This document shows positions 14,534-23,032 of a stretch of DNA of 40,831 bases, piece after piece. Source of the stretch: PNAI01 sp964575715 (GTDB lineage: Bacteria > Pseudomonadota > Alphaproteobacteria > Rhizobiales > Xanthobacteraceae); contig CAZNSG010000359.1 in the NCBI GenBank assembly GCA_964575715.1, positions 1-40,831 of the forward strand. Reading direction: 5' to 3'. Numbering within the stretch: position 1 is the stretch's first letter; the number at the start of each line of letters is the position of its first letter. The position numbers and the translations under genes are program-made. Below the pieces are notes generated by a model that saw nothing but the letters and a program-made list of their open reading frames with translations, did not search any database and was not told where the DNA came from.

Positions 14534-16786
14534 TTATCTTTCGAATTCCGGCCGCCAGCGCTTGAGCCATAGCGAGTTCGCCACCACCGATACCGAGGAC
14601 ATGGCCATGGCGGCGCCGGCCAGCGCAGGCGTGAGAAACCCCATGGCCGCTAACGGAATGCCCACCACGTTGAAGATGAAGGCCCAGAACAGGTTTTGCC
14701 GAATTTTGCCGACGGTGGCGCGGGCGATGTCGATCGCGGCCGGCACCAGCCGCGGGTCCGAGCGCATGAGCGTGATGCCGGCGGCCTCCATGGCCACGTC
14801 GGTTCCGCTGCCAAGCGCAATGCCGACCGGCGCCGCCGCCAACGCGGGCGCGTCATTGATGCCATCACCTACCATGGCGACGCGGCGGCCTTCGGCTTCG
14901 AGTGCGCGCACGGCATCGGCTTTCTCTCCCGGCTTGACCGCGGCGCGGAAGCTGGAAATCCCAAGTTCGGCGGCCACACGCTGCGCCACCCGCTCGGTGT
15001 CGCCGGTCAGCATGATCGATCGAACATTTCTCGCGCTCAGTAATTTTACCGCTTCGGCGGCACCGGGCCGAATCGGATCTGAAATCCCGACCACACCGAA
15101 AGTGCGGCCATCAATTGCTACGATGACAGCCGTGAGCGCTGCACGCTCGATGCTGGAAACCGCGGACTCGATCGGCACAAGGCTGACGCCCGTCAATTGC
15201 ATCAACTCGCGGTTGCCAACCGCAACCTGATGTTTCTCCACCATGCCGGTCACGCCGCGCCCGGGATCGGCATGAAAATTTGAAACTGCCGGCAGGGCGG
15301 TAGCGTTCGGCACGGCGTTGAGAAACGCACGCGCCAACGGATGCTCGCTGCCCACTTGCACCGCAGCCGCCAGGCGCAGCAGTTTGGCTGCGTCGACGCC
15401 GGCTACCGGCGTCACAGCGGCAATGGCGGGCCGGCCTTCCGTCAAGGTACCGGTCTTGTCAAAGACAACCGTATCAAGACCGGCGGCTCGCTCGAGCGTC
15501 TCGATGTCCTTGACCAGGATGCCGGCGCGCGCGGCGGCACCCGTTCCAGCGACCAGCGCCGCAGGAGTCGCCAGCCCGAGCGCGCAGGGGCAGGCGATCA
15601 CCAGCACCGAGACCGCAGCTATCAACGCGTCCTCAAACCCGTGATTGCCATACCAGCCGATAAATGCGCCTATCGCGATGGCAATGACCGCCGGCACGAA
15701 AATCGCCGAAACGCGATCGACCAGCCGCTGCACCGGCGCCTTGCCCGACTGCGCGTTCTCGACCATGCGGATGATGCGGGCCAACGTCGTGTCCTCACCC
15801 ACGGCGGCAGCCGCGATCATCAGCCGACCGGTGCCGTTGAGCGCGCCGGCGGTGACCGGATTGCCCGGCCGCTTGATCACCGGTTCGCTTTCGCCGGTGA
15901 CCAGGGATTCGTCGGCTTCGCTTTCGCCTTCGATGACGTTGCCGTCGACCGGATAGCGCTCGCCCGGCCGCACCACTATGCGCTCGCCGATGCGCACCTC
16001 CTCGATCGGGACCGCAACCTCGGATTCGCCGCGCAGCACGTGCGCTATCTCGGGCCGCAGGCGCAGTAGCGCGCGGATTGCCGCGGTGGTTCCACGCTTG
16101 GCGCGCGACTCCAGCCATTTGCCGAACACCACGAGCGTGATAATCGCCGCCGAACCTTCAAAATAAAGATGCGGTCCTGACGCCGAGCCCTTGAGCAGTA
16201 CCATAGCAACGCTGAAAAGGTAAGCGGCGGTCGTGCCGAGCGCGACCAGTACGTCCATGTTGGCCGACATCGCACGCAGCGCCTTCCAGGCGCCGCGATA
16301 GAAGCGTGCACCGACGACGAATTGCACCGGCGTCGCCAAAACCAGCGCGAGCCAGGGATTGACATGCAGGCCGGCGCCGAACGGTGCTGCGAGCATCGGC
16401 AGAATCAGCGGCAGGGTGAGTGCGGCCGAGAGTGCGAACAGCACCAGATCGTGGCGTTCGGCGGCGACGGCTTCTGCTTCGCGCGCCTCTTCCGCCTGCC
16501 GCCGCTCGGCCGCCGAGCCGCCGCGCGGATGCGCGCCATAGCCGATGCGCGTCACCGCCTCGATCAATGCTTCCGTGCTGGCGCCGCCGGGCGCAAGCGC
16601 CACATCCGCGCGTTCGAGCGCAAGATTGATGTCGGCGCGCGCCACCCCCGGCACCTTGCCGAGCGCAACCTCGACGCGGCCCGCGCAGGCCGCGCAAGTC
16701 ATGCCGCTGATGTCGAGCACGACATGATTGGCCGGGGCGGGTTTTTCCGCCATACCGCGCGTGGTTTGGTCGAGATCGAGCGTCAT
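14534..16786 (-). CDS. copA: Copper-exporting P1B-type ATPase
   Basis: 750 residues. It has one N-terminal heavy-metal domain with GMTCAACAGR (Cys31, Cys34), the actuator TGES (LVTGESEPV), the membrane CPC motif (ACPCALGLATPAAL, near 397), the phosphorylated DKTGTLTEG (near 441) and the hinge GDGINDAPAL. The last helices carry FNVVGIPLAAMG and MSSVSVVANSLW, matching the Asn and Met-Ser-Ser signature of Cu(I) pumps (P1B-1). It exports Cu(I) from the cytoplasm at the inner membrane. It is last in a leftward copper set, 60 nt after the HMA-TauE fusion gene. The gene ends 33 nt from the Zur box of the next operon. Confidence 0.93.
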   Translation of the reverse strand: MTLDLDQTTRGMAEKPAPANHVVLDISGMTCAACAGRVEVALGKVPGVARADINLALERADVALAPGGASTEALIEAVTRIGYGAHPRGGSAAERRQAEEAREAEAVAAERHDLVLFALSAALTLPLILPMLAAPFGAGLHVNPWLALVLATPVQFVVGARFYRGAWKALRAMSANMDVLVALGTTAAYLFSVAMVLLKGSASGPHLYFEGSAAIITLVVFGKWLESRAKRGTTAAIRALLRLRPEIAHVLRGESEVAVPIEEVRIGERIVVRPGERYPVDGNVIEGESEADESLVTGESEPVIKRPGNPVTAGALNGTGRLMIAAAAVGEDTTLARIIRMVENAQSGKAPVQRLVDRVSAIFVPAVIAIAIGAFIGWYGNHGFEDALIAAVSVLVIACPCALGLATPAALVAGTGAAARAGILVKDIETLERAAGLDTVVFDKTGTLTEGRPAIAAVTPVAGVDAAKLLRLAAAVQVGSEHPLARAFLNAVPNATALPAVSNFHADPGRGVTGMVEKHQVAVGNRELMQLTGVSLVPIESAVSSIERAALTAVIVAIDGRTFGVVGISDPIRPGAAEAVKLLSARNVRSIMLTGDTERVAQRVAAELGISSFRAAVKPGEKADAVRALEAEGRRVAMVGDGINDAPALAAAPVGIALGSGTDVAMEAAGITLMRSDPRLVPAAIDIARATVGKIRQNLFWAFIFNVVGIPLAAMGFLTPALAGAAMAMSSVSVVANSLWLKRWRPEFER

Positions 16787-16846
16787 TGCATTGTGGCGGT
16801 GTTGAATCTCGCAATTCTCATAACATGGTGCCGGTTGTACGCGATT

Positions 16847-18277
16847 CTAGCCCTTGGCATTGCGAACCACCGTGAATTTCGAGCCCGGTGTCATCATACC
16901 CATCGAACAGTTGAAGGCGAATTCGCCGGAAATTTCGGGCGTGAAAATAACGACAGTGATTTCCGTTCCGGAGAGAAACTTTTGAATTCCCAGGCGCGGC
17001 GCAATAAGGATGCGCCCGCAGCCTGCGGCATCCCTGGCGTCAATACGCCATTCGACCGGAACGCCAAGCTTTACAACAAAGCGATTGGGCAAATATTCGT
17101 AGCCAACGATTTTCATCGCGACGACTTGCTTGTCGTCGGCCGAAGTCGTCGGCGTTTGGACGATGCCGGATCGCGAGGGATTTGACGCGGCAATGGGGCC
17201 GATGCTGCTTCCGGCCAGCACAAAGCCATATTGGATGTTGAGGTAACCGAGCACGATTACCGCCGCCCCGGCAAACCGCAAGAAATGCTGCTGGAATCCG
17301 CCGCTGGCGAAACTCGACAGCGCCGAGAGCGACAACAGCGCGGGCAGCGTGCCAAGCGCGAAGGCCAGCATGGTCAGCGCACCGATGGTCATGCTGCCTT
17401 TGGTCAGCACATAAAGCTGCAACGCCTGGGTGAACCCGCAAGGCAGGAAAAACGTGAGTGCGCCGAGCACGAACGCACCGCCCTTGGTATTGCGCGCCGC
17501 AAAATCATGAATCCGGTGCGCAAAAGACTTCGGCAGAACCGGCAGAAGTTTTCCGACCGAGGGAAAGACTTTCAGCATCTGCAAGCCAAGCACGATCATG
17601 ACAACGCTGGCCGCGATGGTGAGCATGCTTGTGACCTGCGGCGACAAGGTCAGCGCCGATCCGAGCGCGCCGATCGCCCCGCCAAGCACGGCGTAGGACA
17701 CAACCCGCCCGACATTGAAATAGAGATGCGGCTTGAGGCGCGCGATGGCGGCCAGTTCCGAATTGACCGCGTTGTATTTGGCCGCGAGCGCAACGAGCAG
17801 ACCGCCGGTCACCGCCATGCAACTCGACACCGAGGCCACGAGGCCGATGACAAAAGCGATTCCGTATCCGAGGTTGTCGGAAATGGCGAAGCCGTGCACT
17901 TGGAAATTGAATTGCCTCACCAAAAGAACGATGCCGACGAGAATGAGAAAGGCCGCGCCGATTTCGGCGTAGTCGCGCGCGCTATTGCGGCCTTGCGCCG
18001 CGGATTTGCTTTGCTCCTGCCACGAGACGTTCAATGAATCGTTCAATGCCGCGACGGTGTAACCCTCTTCCGCGACCGCCCCCTGCAAGGCCTCGCGATC
18101 GAGGTCGCCAATATGGGAAATCCGTGCCGTGCCCTGCCGGAAACTGGCATCGACCCGCTGCACGCCAGGGATAACGGCGAGCTTCCGCTCGATTGCCACC
18201 TCGCAGTGACGGCAATGCATGCCGTCAATATTGGCGACGAGCGTTTTTACGTCCTGCGCGTTGAGATTGTCTGCCAT
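16847..18277 (-). CDS. HMA domain - TauE/SafE-like membrane domain - cupredoxin fusion
   Basis: 476 residues in three parts. Residues 10-75 are a heavy-metal-associated domain with GMHCRHC (Cys22, Cys25). Residues 105-370 are a membrane domain of the DsbD_2/sulfite-exporter TauE family, with paired motifs SSCMAVTGGL and LPCGFTQALQL that carry conserved Cys and Pro. Residues about 388-476 look like a cupredoxin domain with FNCSMGMMTPG near the end; the usual His ligand next to Cys is replaced, giving a Met-rich site. The set suggests hand-over of copper from a cytoplasmic-side HMA across the membrane to an outer-face cupredoxin. It lies between a Cys-rich exported protein and copA. Confidence 0.85.
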   Translation of the reverse strand: MADNLNAQDVKTLVANIDGMHCRHCEVAIERKLAVIPGVQRVDASFRQGTARISHIGDLDREALQGAVAEEGYTVAALNDSLNVSWQEQSKSAAQGRNSARDYAEIGAAFLILVGIVLLVRQFNFQVHGFAISDNLGYGIAFVIGLVASVSSCMAVTGGLLVALAAKYNAVNSELAAIARLKPHLYFNVGRVVSYAVLGGAIGALGSALTLSPQVTSMLTIAASVVMIVLGLQMLKVFPSVGKLLPVLPKSFAHRIHDFAARNTKGGAFVLGALTFFLPCGFTQALQLYVLTKGSMTIGALTMLAFALGTLPALLSLSALSSFASGGFQQHFLRFAGAAVIVLGYLNIQYGFVLAGSSIGPIAASNPSRSGIVQTPTTSADDKQVVAMKIVGYEYLPNRFVVKLGVPVEWRIDARDAAGCGRILIAPRLGIQKFLSGTEITVVIFTPEISGEFAFNCSMGMMTPGSKFTVVRNAKG

Positions 18278-18416
18278 CGATACCTCCTATTTCGACATTA
18301 TCCCAAATCCATGCCGTTGATTTGTCCAGCGCAATGGCCCGCTACCTGCAAATGGCAGGAGCCAAAGGCGCATGGCCGCTTGACACGGCGTGCGGTCTCA
18401 AGGGCGCAATCGCGCC

Positions 18417-18776
18417 CTAGATGAGAACGGCAGGTTTGGGAGGATGCGGCTCGGGTGGGATCGCGCGCCCAAAAAATGGCCACTCCACATTGGCGGTCTG
18501 ATCGAGCATGGTCACGGCAATCGGCATCGGAGCAAGCTCACACAGGACGGCTATAGCACCAGCACAGGTCGCAACGCAGCCGGCGCGCGCGCCCGTCTCA
18601 TCTGCGCAGCAATCCATCCCATTTTCGGTGGACGGTGCATCCATTACGGCTGCGCCCGCTGACATCTTCAGCGCCATTTCGGTCATAACAAATCCTTGCG
18701 CAACGTTGCCGATGCCAAATAGCATCGCGACAAGGAGCACGAGGAAATGCCAGCGCGAAGCGCGAAAAGCCATCAT
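18417..18776 (-). CDS. Cys-rich exported or membrane protein of the copper cluster
   Basis: 119 residues with an N-terminal hydrophobic segment (HFLVLLVAMLFGIGNVAQGF), a Met-containing stretch, and a cysteine cluster MDCCADETGARAGCVATC. The end is Pro-rich. It resembles the small hypothetical proteins often placed beside copper-resistance genes and could bind copper outside the cytoplasm; the family is not identified. It is the first gene of the leftward copper set, followed after 139 nt by the HMA-TauE gene. Two ATGs (18776, 18773) open the frame and a promoter lies directly upstream, so the transcript may be leaderless. Confidence 0.65.
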   Translation of the reverse strand: MMAFRASRWHFLVLLVAMLFGIGNVAQGFVMTEMALKMSAGAAVMDAPSTENGMDCCADETGARAGCVATCAGAIAVLCELAPMPIAVTMLDQTANVEWPFFGRAIPPEPHPPKPAVLI

Positions 18777-18779
18777 TTA

Positions 18780-18808
18780 AGTATAGTCACTTGGCACGAT
18801 TGCCGCAA
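18780..18808 (-). promoter_or_regulatory. Predicted promoter of the copper set
   Basis: Reading leftwards: TTGCGG (18808-18803), a 17-nt spacer, TATACT (18785-18780). Only 3 nt separate the -10 from the first ATG, so transcription would begin at or within the start codons. Confidence 0.45.
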
Positions 18809-18954
18809 ACACGATCAGGTGAAGGTCTTTTTGCCGCTTTGCGAACTAACGCTGCCAGCGCTAAGCAGCCTTGCCTTGATTGCCAAACCGGGTCTGGCTC
18901 GCCATGCTGTCAGTTCGCATGCGGGGAATCACTCTGACCCGTGGTGACCATGAC

Positions 18955-19881
18955 ATGAGCGAGGAAAAATCCCGCGTCATCGCCGTCGGCGAGGCGGTGG
19001 TCGAGCTGGTCCGCGGCAGCGACGGCCGTTTTGGCCTCGCCTGCGGCGGCGATACGTTCAATACCGCGATCTACCTCGCCCGCGCCGGGATCGACACCGC
19101 CTTTGCCACCGCGCTCGGCGACGATCCCTATTCGGACGGCATTCTCGCGCTCGCCGCCGCCGAAGGCATCGCGACCGATCTGATCCTGCGCGTCCCCGGC
19201 CGCAGGCCAAGTCTTTCCCTGATCGACACCGATGCGACCGGCAAGCGGATCATCGATTCTTGGCACGGCGAGGCCCCCGCGCGCGAACTGTTCGAGCACA
19301 CCGATTGGGCGCGTATCGCGGACAGCCTGCTGTCGGCGCGGCTGATCTATTTTTCCGGCGTGACGCTGTCGCTCTATTCCAACATTGGGCTTGGCCGCTT
19401 TCTCGCGGTCGTCGAGCTTGCCCGCCAGCATGGCGTCAAGATCGCCTTCGACGGCAATTTCCGCCCGCACGGCTGGAAGGGCGACCTGCCGCGCGCGCGC
19501 GCGGTATTCGCGCAGGCGCTCAAGCGCGCCGACATCGCGCTGCCGGCCCATGACGACGAAGCGGTGCTGTGGGGCGATCCCAGCCCGGAAGCGACCGTCG
19601 AGCGATTGGGCGCCTTCGGCATCGGCGAGATCGTGGTCAAGAACGGTCCCAACAGCGCACTTGTCGCCATCGGCGGCCGGCGCGATTTCTTGCCGGTGCC
19701 GGAAGTTGTGGAGCCGGTTGATTCCACCGCCGTCGGCGACAGTTTCAATGCGGGCTATCTCGCCGCACGCCTTCGCGACGAAAGCCCGCTGGCGGCGGCC
19801 GCGGCCGCGCACCGCCTGGCGGGTGAAAAGATTCGCCACCGCGGCGCCATCATGCCGCGCTCAGCGGCGATGGTGCATTGA
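18955..19881 (+). CDS. kdgK: PfkB-family sugar kinase (2-dehydro-3-deoxygluconokinase-like)
   Basis: 308 residues from the ATG at 18955. Ribokinase/PfkB features are CGGDTFNTAIYLARAG near the start (sugar binding), FDGNFRPHGW, LPAHDDEAVLWGD, and the C-terminal signature DSTAVGDSFNAGYL with the catalytic Asp. The N-FRP motif and overall pattern are those of KDG kinases, which phosphorylate 2-dehydro-3-deoxygluconate. The related fructokinases cannot be fully excluded. No sugar-acid pathway gene is beside it. An upstream in-frame ATG at 18880 would add 25 residues without a family match. Confidence 0.85.
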   Translation: MSEEKSRVIAVGEAVVELVRGSDGRFGLACGGDTFNTAIYLARAGIDTAFATALGDDPYSDGILALAAAEGIATDLILRVPGRRPSLSLIDTDATGKRIIDSWHGEAPARELFEHTDWARIADSLLSARLIYFSGVTLSLYSNIGLGRFLAVVELARQHGVKIAFDGNFRPHGWKGDLPRARAVFAQALKRADIALPAHDDEAVLWGDPSPEATVERLGAFGIGEIVVKNGPNSALVAIGGRRDFLPVPEVVEPVDSTAVGDSFNAGYLAARLRDESPLAAAAAAHRLAGEKIRHRGAIMPRSAAMVH

Positions 19882-19942
19882 GGGTGCTTTCGGCTGGACA
19901 ATCATCTTCTGCACGGCAGCGTGAAACCCAACGGGCTTAAAC

Positions 19943-20527
19943 ATGGATTTGCCAAATTCAAATTCAGTCACCAGTCATTCTTTGTCCAGAGCATACGTTT
20001 TCGCTGCGATATTTCTGGTATTCGTGCTCCTTATTTTTGTAGCTCATTTTCGTGTCGCGGACTGCCAAACATATCTTTATTCGGCCCAATATCTACAACA
20101 ACAGTACGGAATTGCTCCCAGAACCTGTTTTCAGAATTACCTCAACAAAGCTCTTATCCCTTCCGTCATCATAACGTTGCCATTAATTTTTCTTTCGGGA
20201 ATTTTATTTTTGAAAGAGAGGAAGAAAGCATATCGTCTTAAAAAATCGAGACAGGAAGGAATTGCGTTCTGGTTATTTATTTTCTCGGTTATATCGTTGT
20301 TCGTTTCTATTATTCTCATTAGAAGCATACCATGCGAGGGATTTGCCTGTGTGGCGCTAGGGCCGTTGATTGCAGTCATTTATGCTGTTTTCCCGCCCTT
20401 GATTTTTGGTTTTTCACTTTGGTTTTTCAAGTCGCGTTATCAATGGGAAAATCGAAGGTTTTTAGCGGTAACCGTCGGTTTGATATTACTTTTGTTGCTT
20501 GCGTATGCTCAGACGCCTTTATTGTAG
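19943..20527 (+). CDS. Orphan multi-pass membrane protein in low-GC DNA
   Basis: 194 residues with about five hydrophobic segments (near 17-38, 71-90, 107-126, 133-155, 171-190) and a basic loop RKKAYRLKKSRQ after the second. The coding DNA is clearly more AT-rich than the surroundings and uses codons such as ATA, TTA and AAA that are rare elsewhere here, which points to horizontal acquisition. The ribosome-binding site is weak. I do not recognise a family, and the reading is supported only by length and hydrophobic pattern. Confidence 0.55.
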   Translation: MDLPNSNSVTSHSLSRAYVFAAIFLVFVLLIFVAHFRVADCQTYLYSAQYLQQQYGIAPRTCFQNYLNKALIPSVIITLPLIFLSGILFLKERKKAYRLKKSRQEGIAFWLFIFSVISLFVSIILIRSIPCEGFACVALGPLIAVIYAVFPPLIFGFSLWFFKSRYQWENRRFLAVTVGLILLLLLAYAQTPLL

Positions 20528-20530
20528 CGC

Positions 20531-20565
20531 GTAGCCGCATGGAGCGAAGCGCAATGCGGGGCTAC
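20531..20565. repeat. GTAGCC palindromic repeat
   Basis: GTAGCCGCAT at 20531-20540 pairs with ATGCGGGGCTAC at 20554-20565 around GGAGCGAAGCGC. This is a familiar class of intergenic palindrome in Hyphomicrobiales. It begins 3 nt after the low-GC membrane gene and could act as its terminator. Confidence 0.6.
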
Positions 20566-20603
20566 TCATGCTCGGGGACGATTCCCTACAAGCTTCGCGA
20601 TAT

Positions 20604-20618
20604 TAACGCATCGTTAAC
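20604..20618. promoter_or_regulatory. CtrA box TTAA-N7-TTAAC
   Basis: TTAA (20604-20607), 7 nt, TTAAC (20615-20619). This matches the full consensus for the alphaproteobacterial cell-cycle regulator CtrA; it is also a 6-3-6 palindrome. It lies about 100 nt upstream of the exported His/Cys protein gene. Confidence 0.45.
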
Positions 20619-20720
20619 CAAATCAACTTCACTATTCACATTGATTGCACTGCGTAAACAGGGAAAGCGGCCCTCAGAGGTCGAATCGGGAGCGGGTTCT
20701 TTTCGAAAGGACGCCCGCAG

Positions 20721-21077
20721 ATGCGAGTCATCATCGCGTTATCTTTTGCCTTGCTTGTGTCAGCGCAAGCGCGCGACAGCCATCACGACGGCCACCTCGG
20801 CCACGGCCATTCGCACTGGCATGATAAATTCTATAATAAGCTCATCCGCCCTGACGCCAAGACCTCATGCTGTAACCTGAGCGACTGCCGCCCCACCTCG
20901 GGCCGGATGGTCAATGGGTACTATGAGGTCAAAGTCAACGGCGTCTGGGTTTCGGTGCCGCACAACAAGATCGTCCCGATTTCCGCGCCCGACGGCGGCT
21001 ACCACGTTTGCGCGCCGATCAATTTCAAAGGCCAACCGGAAGATTTGTACTGCGTCGTTCTGGCGCCGGAGGGCTGA
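20721..21077 (+). CDS. Exported His- and Cys-rich small protein
   Basis: 118 residues. The signal peptide MRVIIALSFALLVSAQA leads into a His-rich stretch (RDSHHDGHLGHGHSHWHDK), then a conserved-looking cysteine motif SCCNLSDCRPT, and two further Cys near the end (YHVCAPI, LYCVV). AAAGGA precedes the ATG. I recall similar short secreted proteins with a C-C-x4-D-C-R-P motif as hypotheticals in Bradyrhizobium and relatives; function is unknown. The His run suggests metal binding in the periplasm. Confidence 0.75.
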   Translation: MRVIIALSFALLVSAQARDSHHDGHLGHGHSHWHDKFYNKLIRPDAKTSCCNLSDCRPTSGRMVNGYYEVKVNGVWVSVPHNKIVPISAPDGGYHVCAPINFKGQPEDLYCVVLAPEG

Positions 21078-21274
21078 CGACGCAGCAAGGAAAACTCTCA
21101 GAAAGCCTGCCCTTGGTGAGACACACCATGGATTGCCGGGTCACGCCGCCGATCGTGTGTTTACCCGGGCGGGGGAGTTCGGGCGAAAATCCTGCGAGAA
21201 TATTGCGCGAGAAATCTACTTCCCGCTCGTCCCCCGCGCAGGCGTGGAACCAGAGATCGCGGCACGGTGGCTGG

Positions 21275-21346
21275 ATTCCCGCTGTCGCGGGAATGAGCGG
21301 AGAAAAATACGCGTAAATATTCTATCCTCCCCCGCAGGCGGGGGAG
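21275..21346. repeat. Two short palindromes in the bioB upstream region
   Basis: ATTCCCGC-TGTC-GCGGGAAT at 21275-21294 and CTCCCCCGC-AG-GCGGGGGAG at 21327-21346. The whole gene-free stretch 21078-21420 holds only these repeat remnants; no biotin-repressor palindrome of the TTATAGATAA type was seen before bioB. Confidence 0.6.
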
Positions 21347-21420
21347 AGATGAGAAAGCGCCTGTGCTATAAGGCGGACCGCCAGGAACGATTCTTCCGCG
21401 AGCCTGCAAAGAGCATCGGC

Positions 21421-22413
21421 ATGACGCTTGCCATCCAGACCTCCGCTTCCGCCGGTGCCGGCCTGGACGCGATCCGCCACGACTGGACGCGCAAGCAGGT
21501 ACGCGCGCTGTTCGCACTGCCATTTCCCGAACTCATGTTCGAGGCCCAGCGCATTCACCGGGCGCATTTCGATCCCGCCGAGGTGCAGATATCCACGCTG
21601 CTTTCGATCAAGACCGGCGGCTGCCCGGAGGATTGCGCCTATTGTCCGCAAAGCGCGCAATACGACACCGGCGTCGAAGCCGCGAAGATCATGGACCTCG
21701 ACGCGGTACTGGCCGAAGCGCGCGCGGCGAAGAATTCAGGCGCGAGCCGCTTCTGCATGGGCGCGGCCTGGCGTGAGCCCAAGGAGCGCGACCTCGACAA
21801 GGTGTGCGAGATGATCGCGGAGGTTAGAAATCTCGGTCTAGAGACCTGCGCCACGCTCGGCATGCTGACCGGCGCCCAAGCGCGGCGCCTCAAAGCCGCC
21901 GGGCTCGATTACTACAACCACAACCTCGACACTTCGCCGGAATACTACGGGCGCATCATCACCACGCGCACCTTTCAGGACCGGCTCGACACGCTCGACG
22001 CCGTGCGCGCGGCCGGCATCCATGTGTGCTGCGGCGGCATCGTCGGCATGGGTGAGTCGTTGGAAGATCGTGTCGGCATGATCGCGACGCTGGCGAGCCT
22101 TCCCGACCACCCGGAATCGGTGCCGATCAATTTGCTCGTGCGAGTTGCCGGCACACCGCTGGCCGGCGGCTAGGCGCTCGACCCGCTCGACTTCGTGCGC
22201 ACCATCGCGGTCGCGCGCATCACCATGCCCAGATCGGTGGTGCGGCTTTCTGCCGGGCGCGAAGACATGAGTGAGGAAACGCAAGCGTTGTGTTTTCTCG
22301 CCGGCGCCAACTCGATCTTCTACGGGCCGAAGCTGCTCACCACGCCCAATCCCGGGCCTGACCGCGACCGCGCGCTCATGCACAAGCTCGGGCTGCGGCC
22401 GATGCAGCCATGA
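21421..22413 (+). pseudogene. bioB: Biotin synthase broken by an internal amber codon
   Basis: The frame from ATG 21421 encodes a normal biotin synthase start: radical-SAM cysteines Cys68, Cys72, Cys75 in GGCPEDCAYC, then CMGAAWREP, the YYNHNLDT segment and NLLVRVAGTPLAGG. Codon 251 (22171-22173) is TAG. The same frame then continues for 79 residues with typical family sequence: ALDPLDFVRTIAVARITMP, VRLSAGRE (holding the Arg that binds the 2Fe-2S cluster) and LTTPNPGPD. In homologues I recall, this place is usually Glu or a similar residue, so one GAG-to-TAG change would explain it. The enzyme inserts sulfur into dethiobiotin; truncation should abolish this. A sequencing error or read-through cannot be excluded. 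Confidence 0.88.
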
Positions 22414-22420
22414 AGCCGCA

Positions 22421-22795
22421 ATGAATTACCTGATCGTCTTTGCCGGCGGCGGACTGGGGGCGGTATTGCGCCACGGCGTCAACGTGCTCTCGGCGCGCTG
22501 GCTGGGCTTGAATTTTCCCGCCGCCACGCTGTTTGAGAACGCCACCGGTTCGCTGGCGATGGGCCTGCTCGCGGGCTATTTTGCGTTCAAGGGCGATGCG
22601 TCGCAGTCCTGGCGGCTGTTTCTCACCACCGGAATCCTGGGCGGCTACACCACCTTCTCGGCCTTCTCGCTCGACGTGGCATTGCTCTATGAGCGCGGCG
22701 AACCCATGCTGGCGGCAATCTATGTCACGGCCTCGGTCGTGCTCTCGATCGGCGGACTGTTCGCGGGCCTGGCGCTGGTGCGGTATTTTTCGTGA
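22421..22795 (+). CDS. crcB: Fluoride ion channel/exporter
   Basis: 124 residues with four membrane helices. Family marks are GGGLGAVLRHG at the start, a conserved Asn in ATLFENATGS, and LTTGILGGYTTFSAFS, which lines the fluoride path. Fluc/CrcB proteins work as dual-topology dimers in the inner membrane and let toxic fluoride out. ATG 22421 lies 7 nt after the end of the bioB frame, so it may be translated by coupling. No fluoride riboswitch was recognised upstream; longer frames from 22271 overlap bioB and are rejected. Confidence 0.92.
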   Translation: MNYLIVFAGGGLGAVLRHGVNVLSARWLGLNFPAATLFENATGSLAMGLLAGYFAFKGDASQSWRLFLTTGILGGYTTFSAFSLDVALLYERGEPMLAAIYVTASVVLSIGGLFAGLALVRYFS

Positions 22796-22840
22796 TTGCG
22801 AAGCACGCAAGTTATACCAACGGCGACAATGTTCGACCCG

Positions 22841-23002
22841 TCATCCTGAGGTGCTCGGCGCGCAGCGCCGAGCCTCGAAGGATGCACGGCCACCGATCTC
22901 GGGTTTACCCGAGATCGGCATTTTAAGTGCGCAAGTCGGCTATAGCCGACTTGCGATGCCGTCGCCCTTCGAGGCTCGCTTCGCTCGCACCTCAGGGTGA
23001 CG
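22841..23002. repeat. Composite palindromic element, copy A
   Basis: Four palindromes in order: TCATCCTGAGGTGC...CCTCGAAGGATG (22841-22884), CCGATCTCGGG-TTTA-CCCGAGATCGG (22893-22918), CGCAAGTCGGC-TATA-GCCGACTTGCG (22930-22955) and CCTTCGAGGCTCGCTTCGCTCG...CTCAGGGTGACGG (to 23002). The same four modules occur in reverse order and orientation at 28823-28984. It lies between convergent crcB and formate dehydrogenase genes. Confidence 0.85.
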
Positions 23003-23032
23003 GAGATAAGTCAGTGATTGCTGCCACTGGTA

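Noticed and set aside
18378..18402. CueR-like promoter (CTTGA...TCAAG) on the + strand between the copper genes
   Set aside because: The arms are only 5 bp, the strand is opposite to the copper genes, and no start codon is placed for it.
18402..18417. GGGCGC-AATC-GCGCCC hairpin as terminator of the Cys-rich gene
   Set aside because: No T-rich tail follows in the leftward direction, and the next gene of the set continues in the same direction.
22271..22420. Longer N-terminus for crcB
   Set aside because: The extra 50 residues lie in another frame of bioB, are Arg/Ser/Cys-rich, and precede a canonical CrcB start at 22421.
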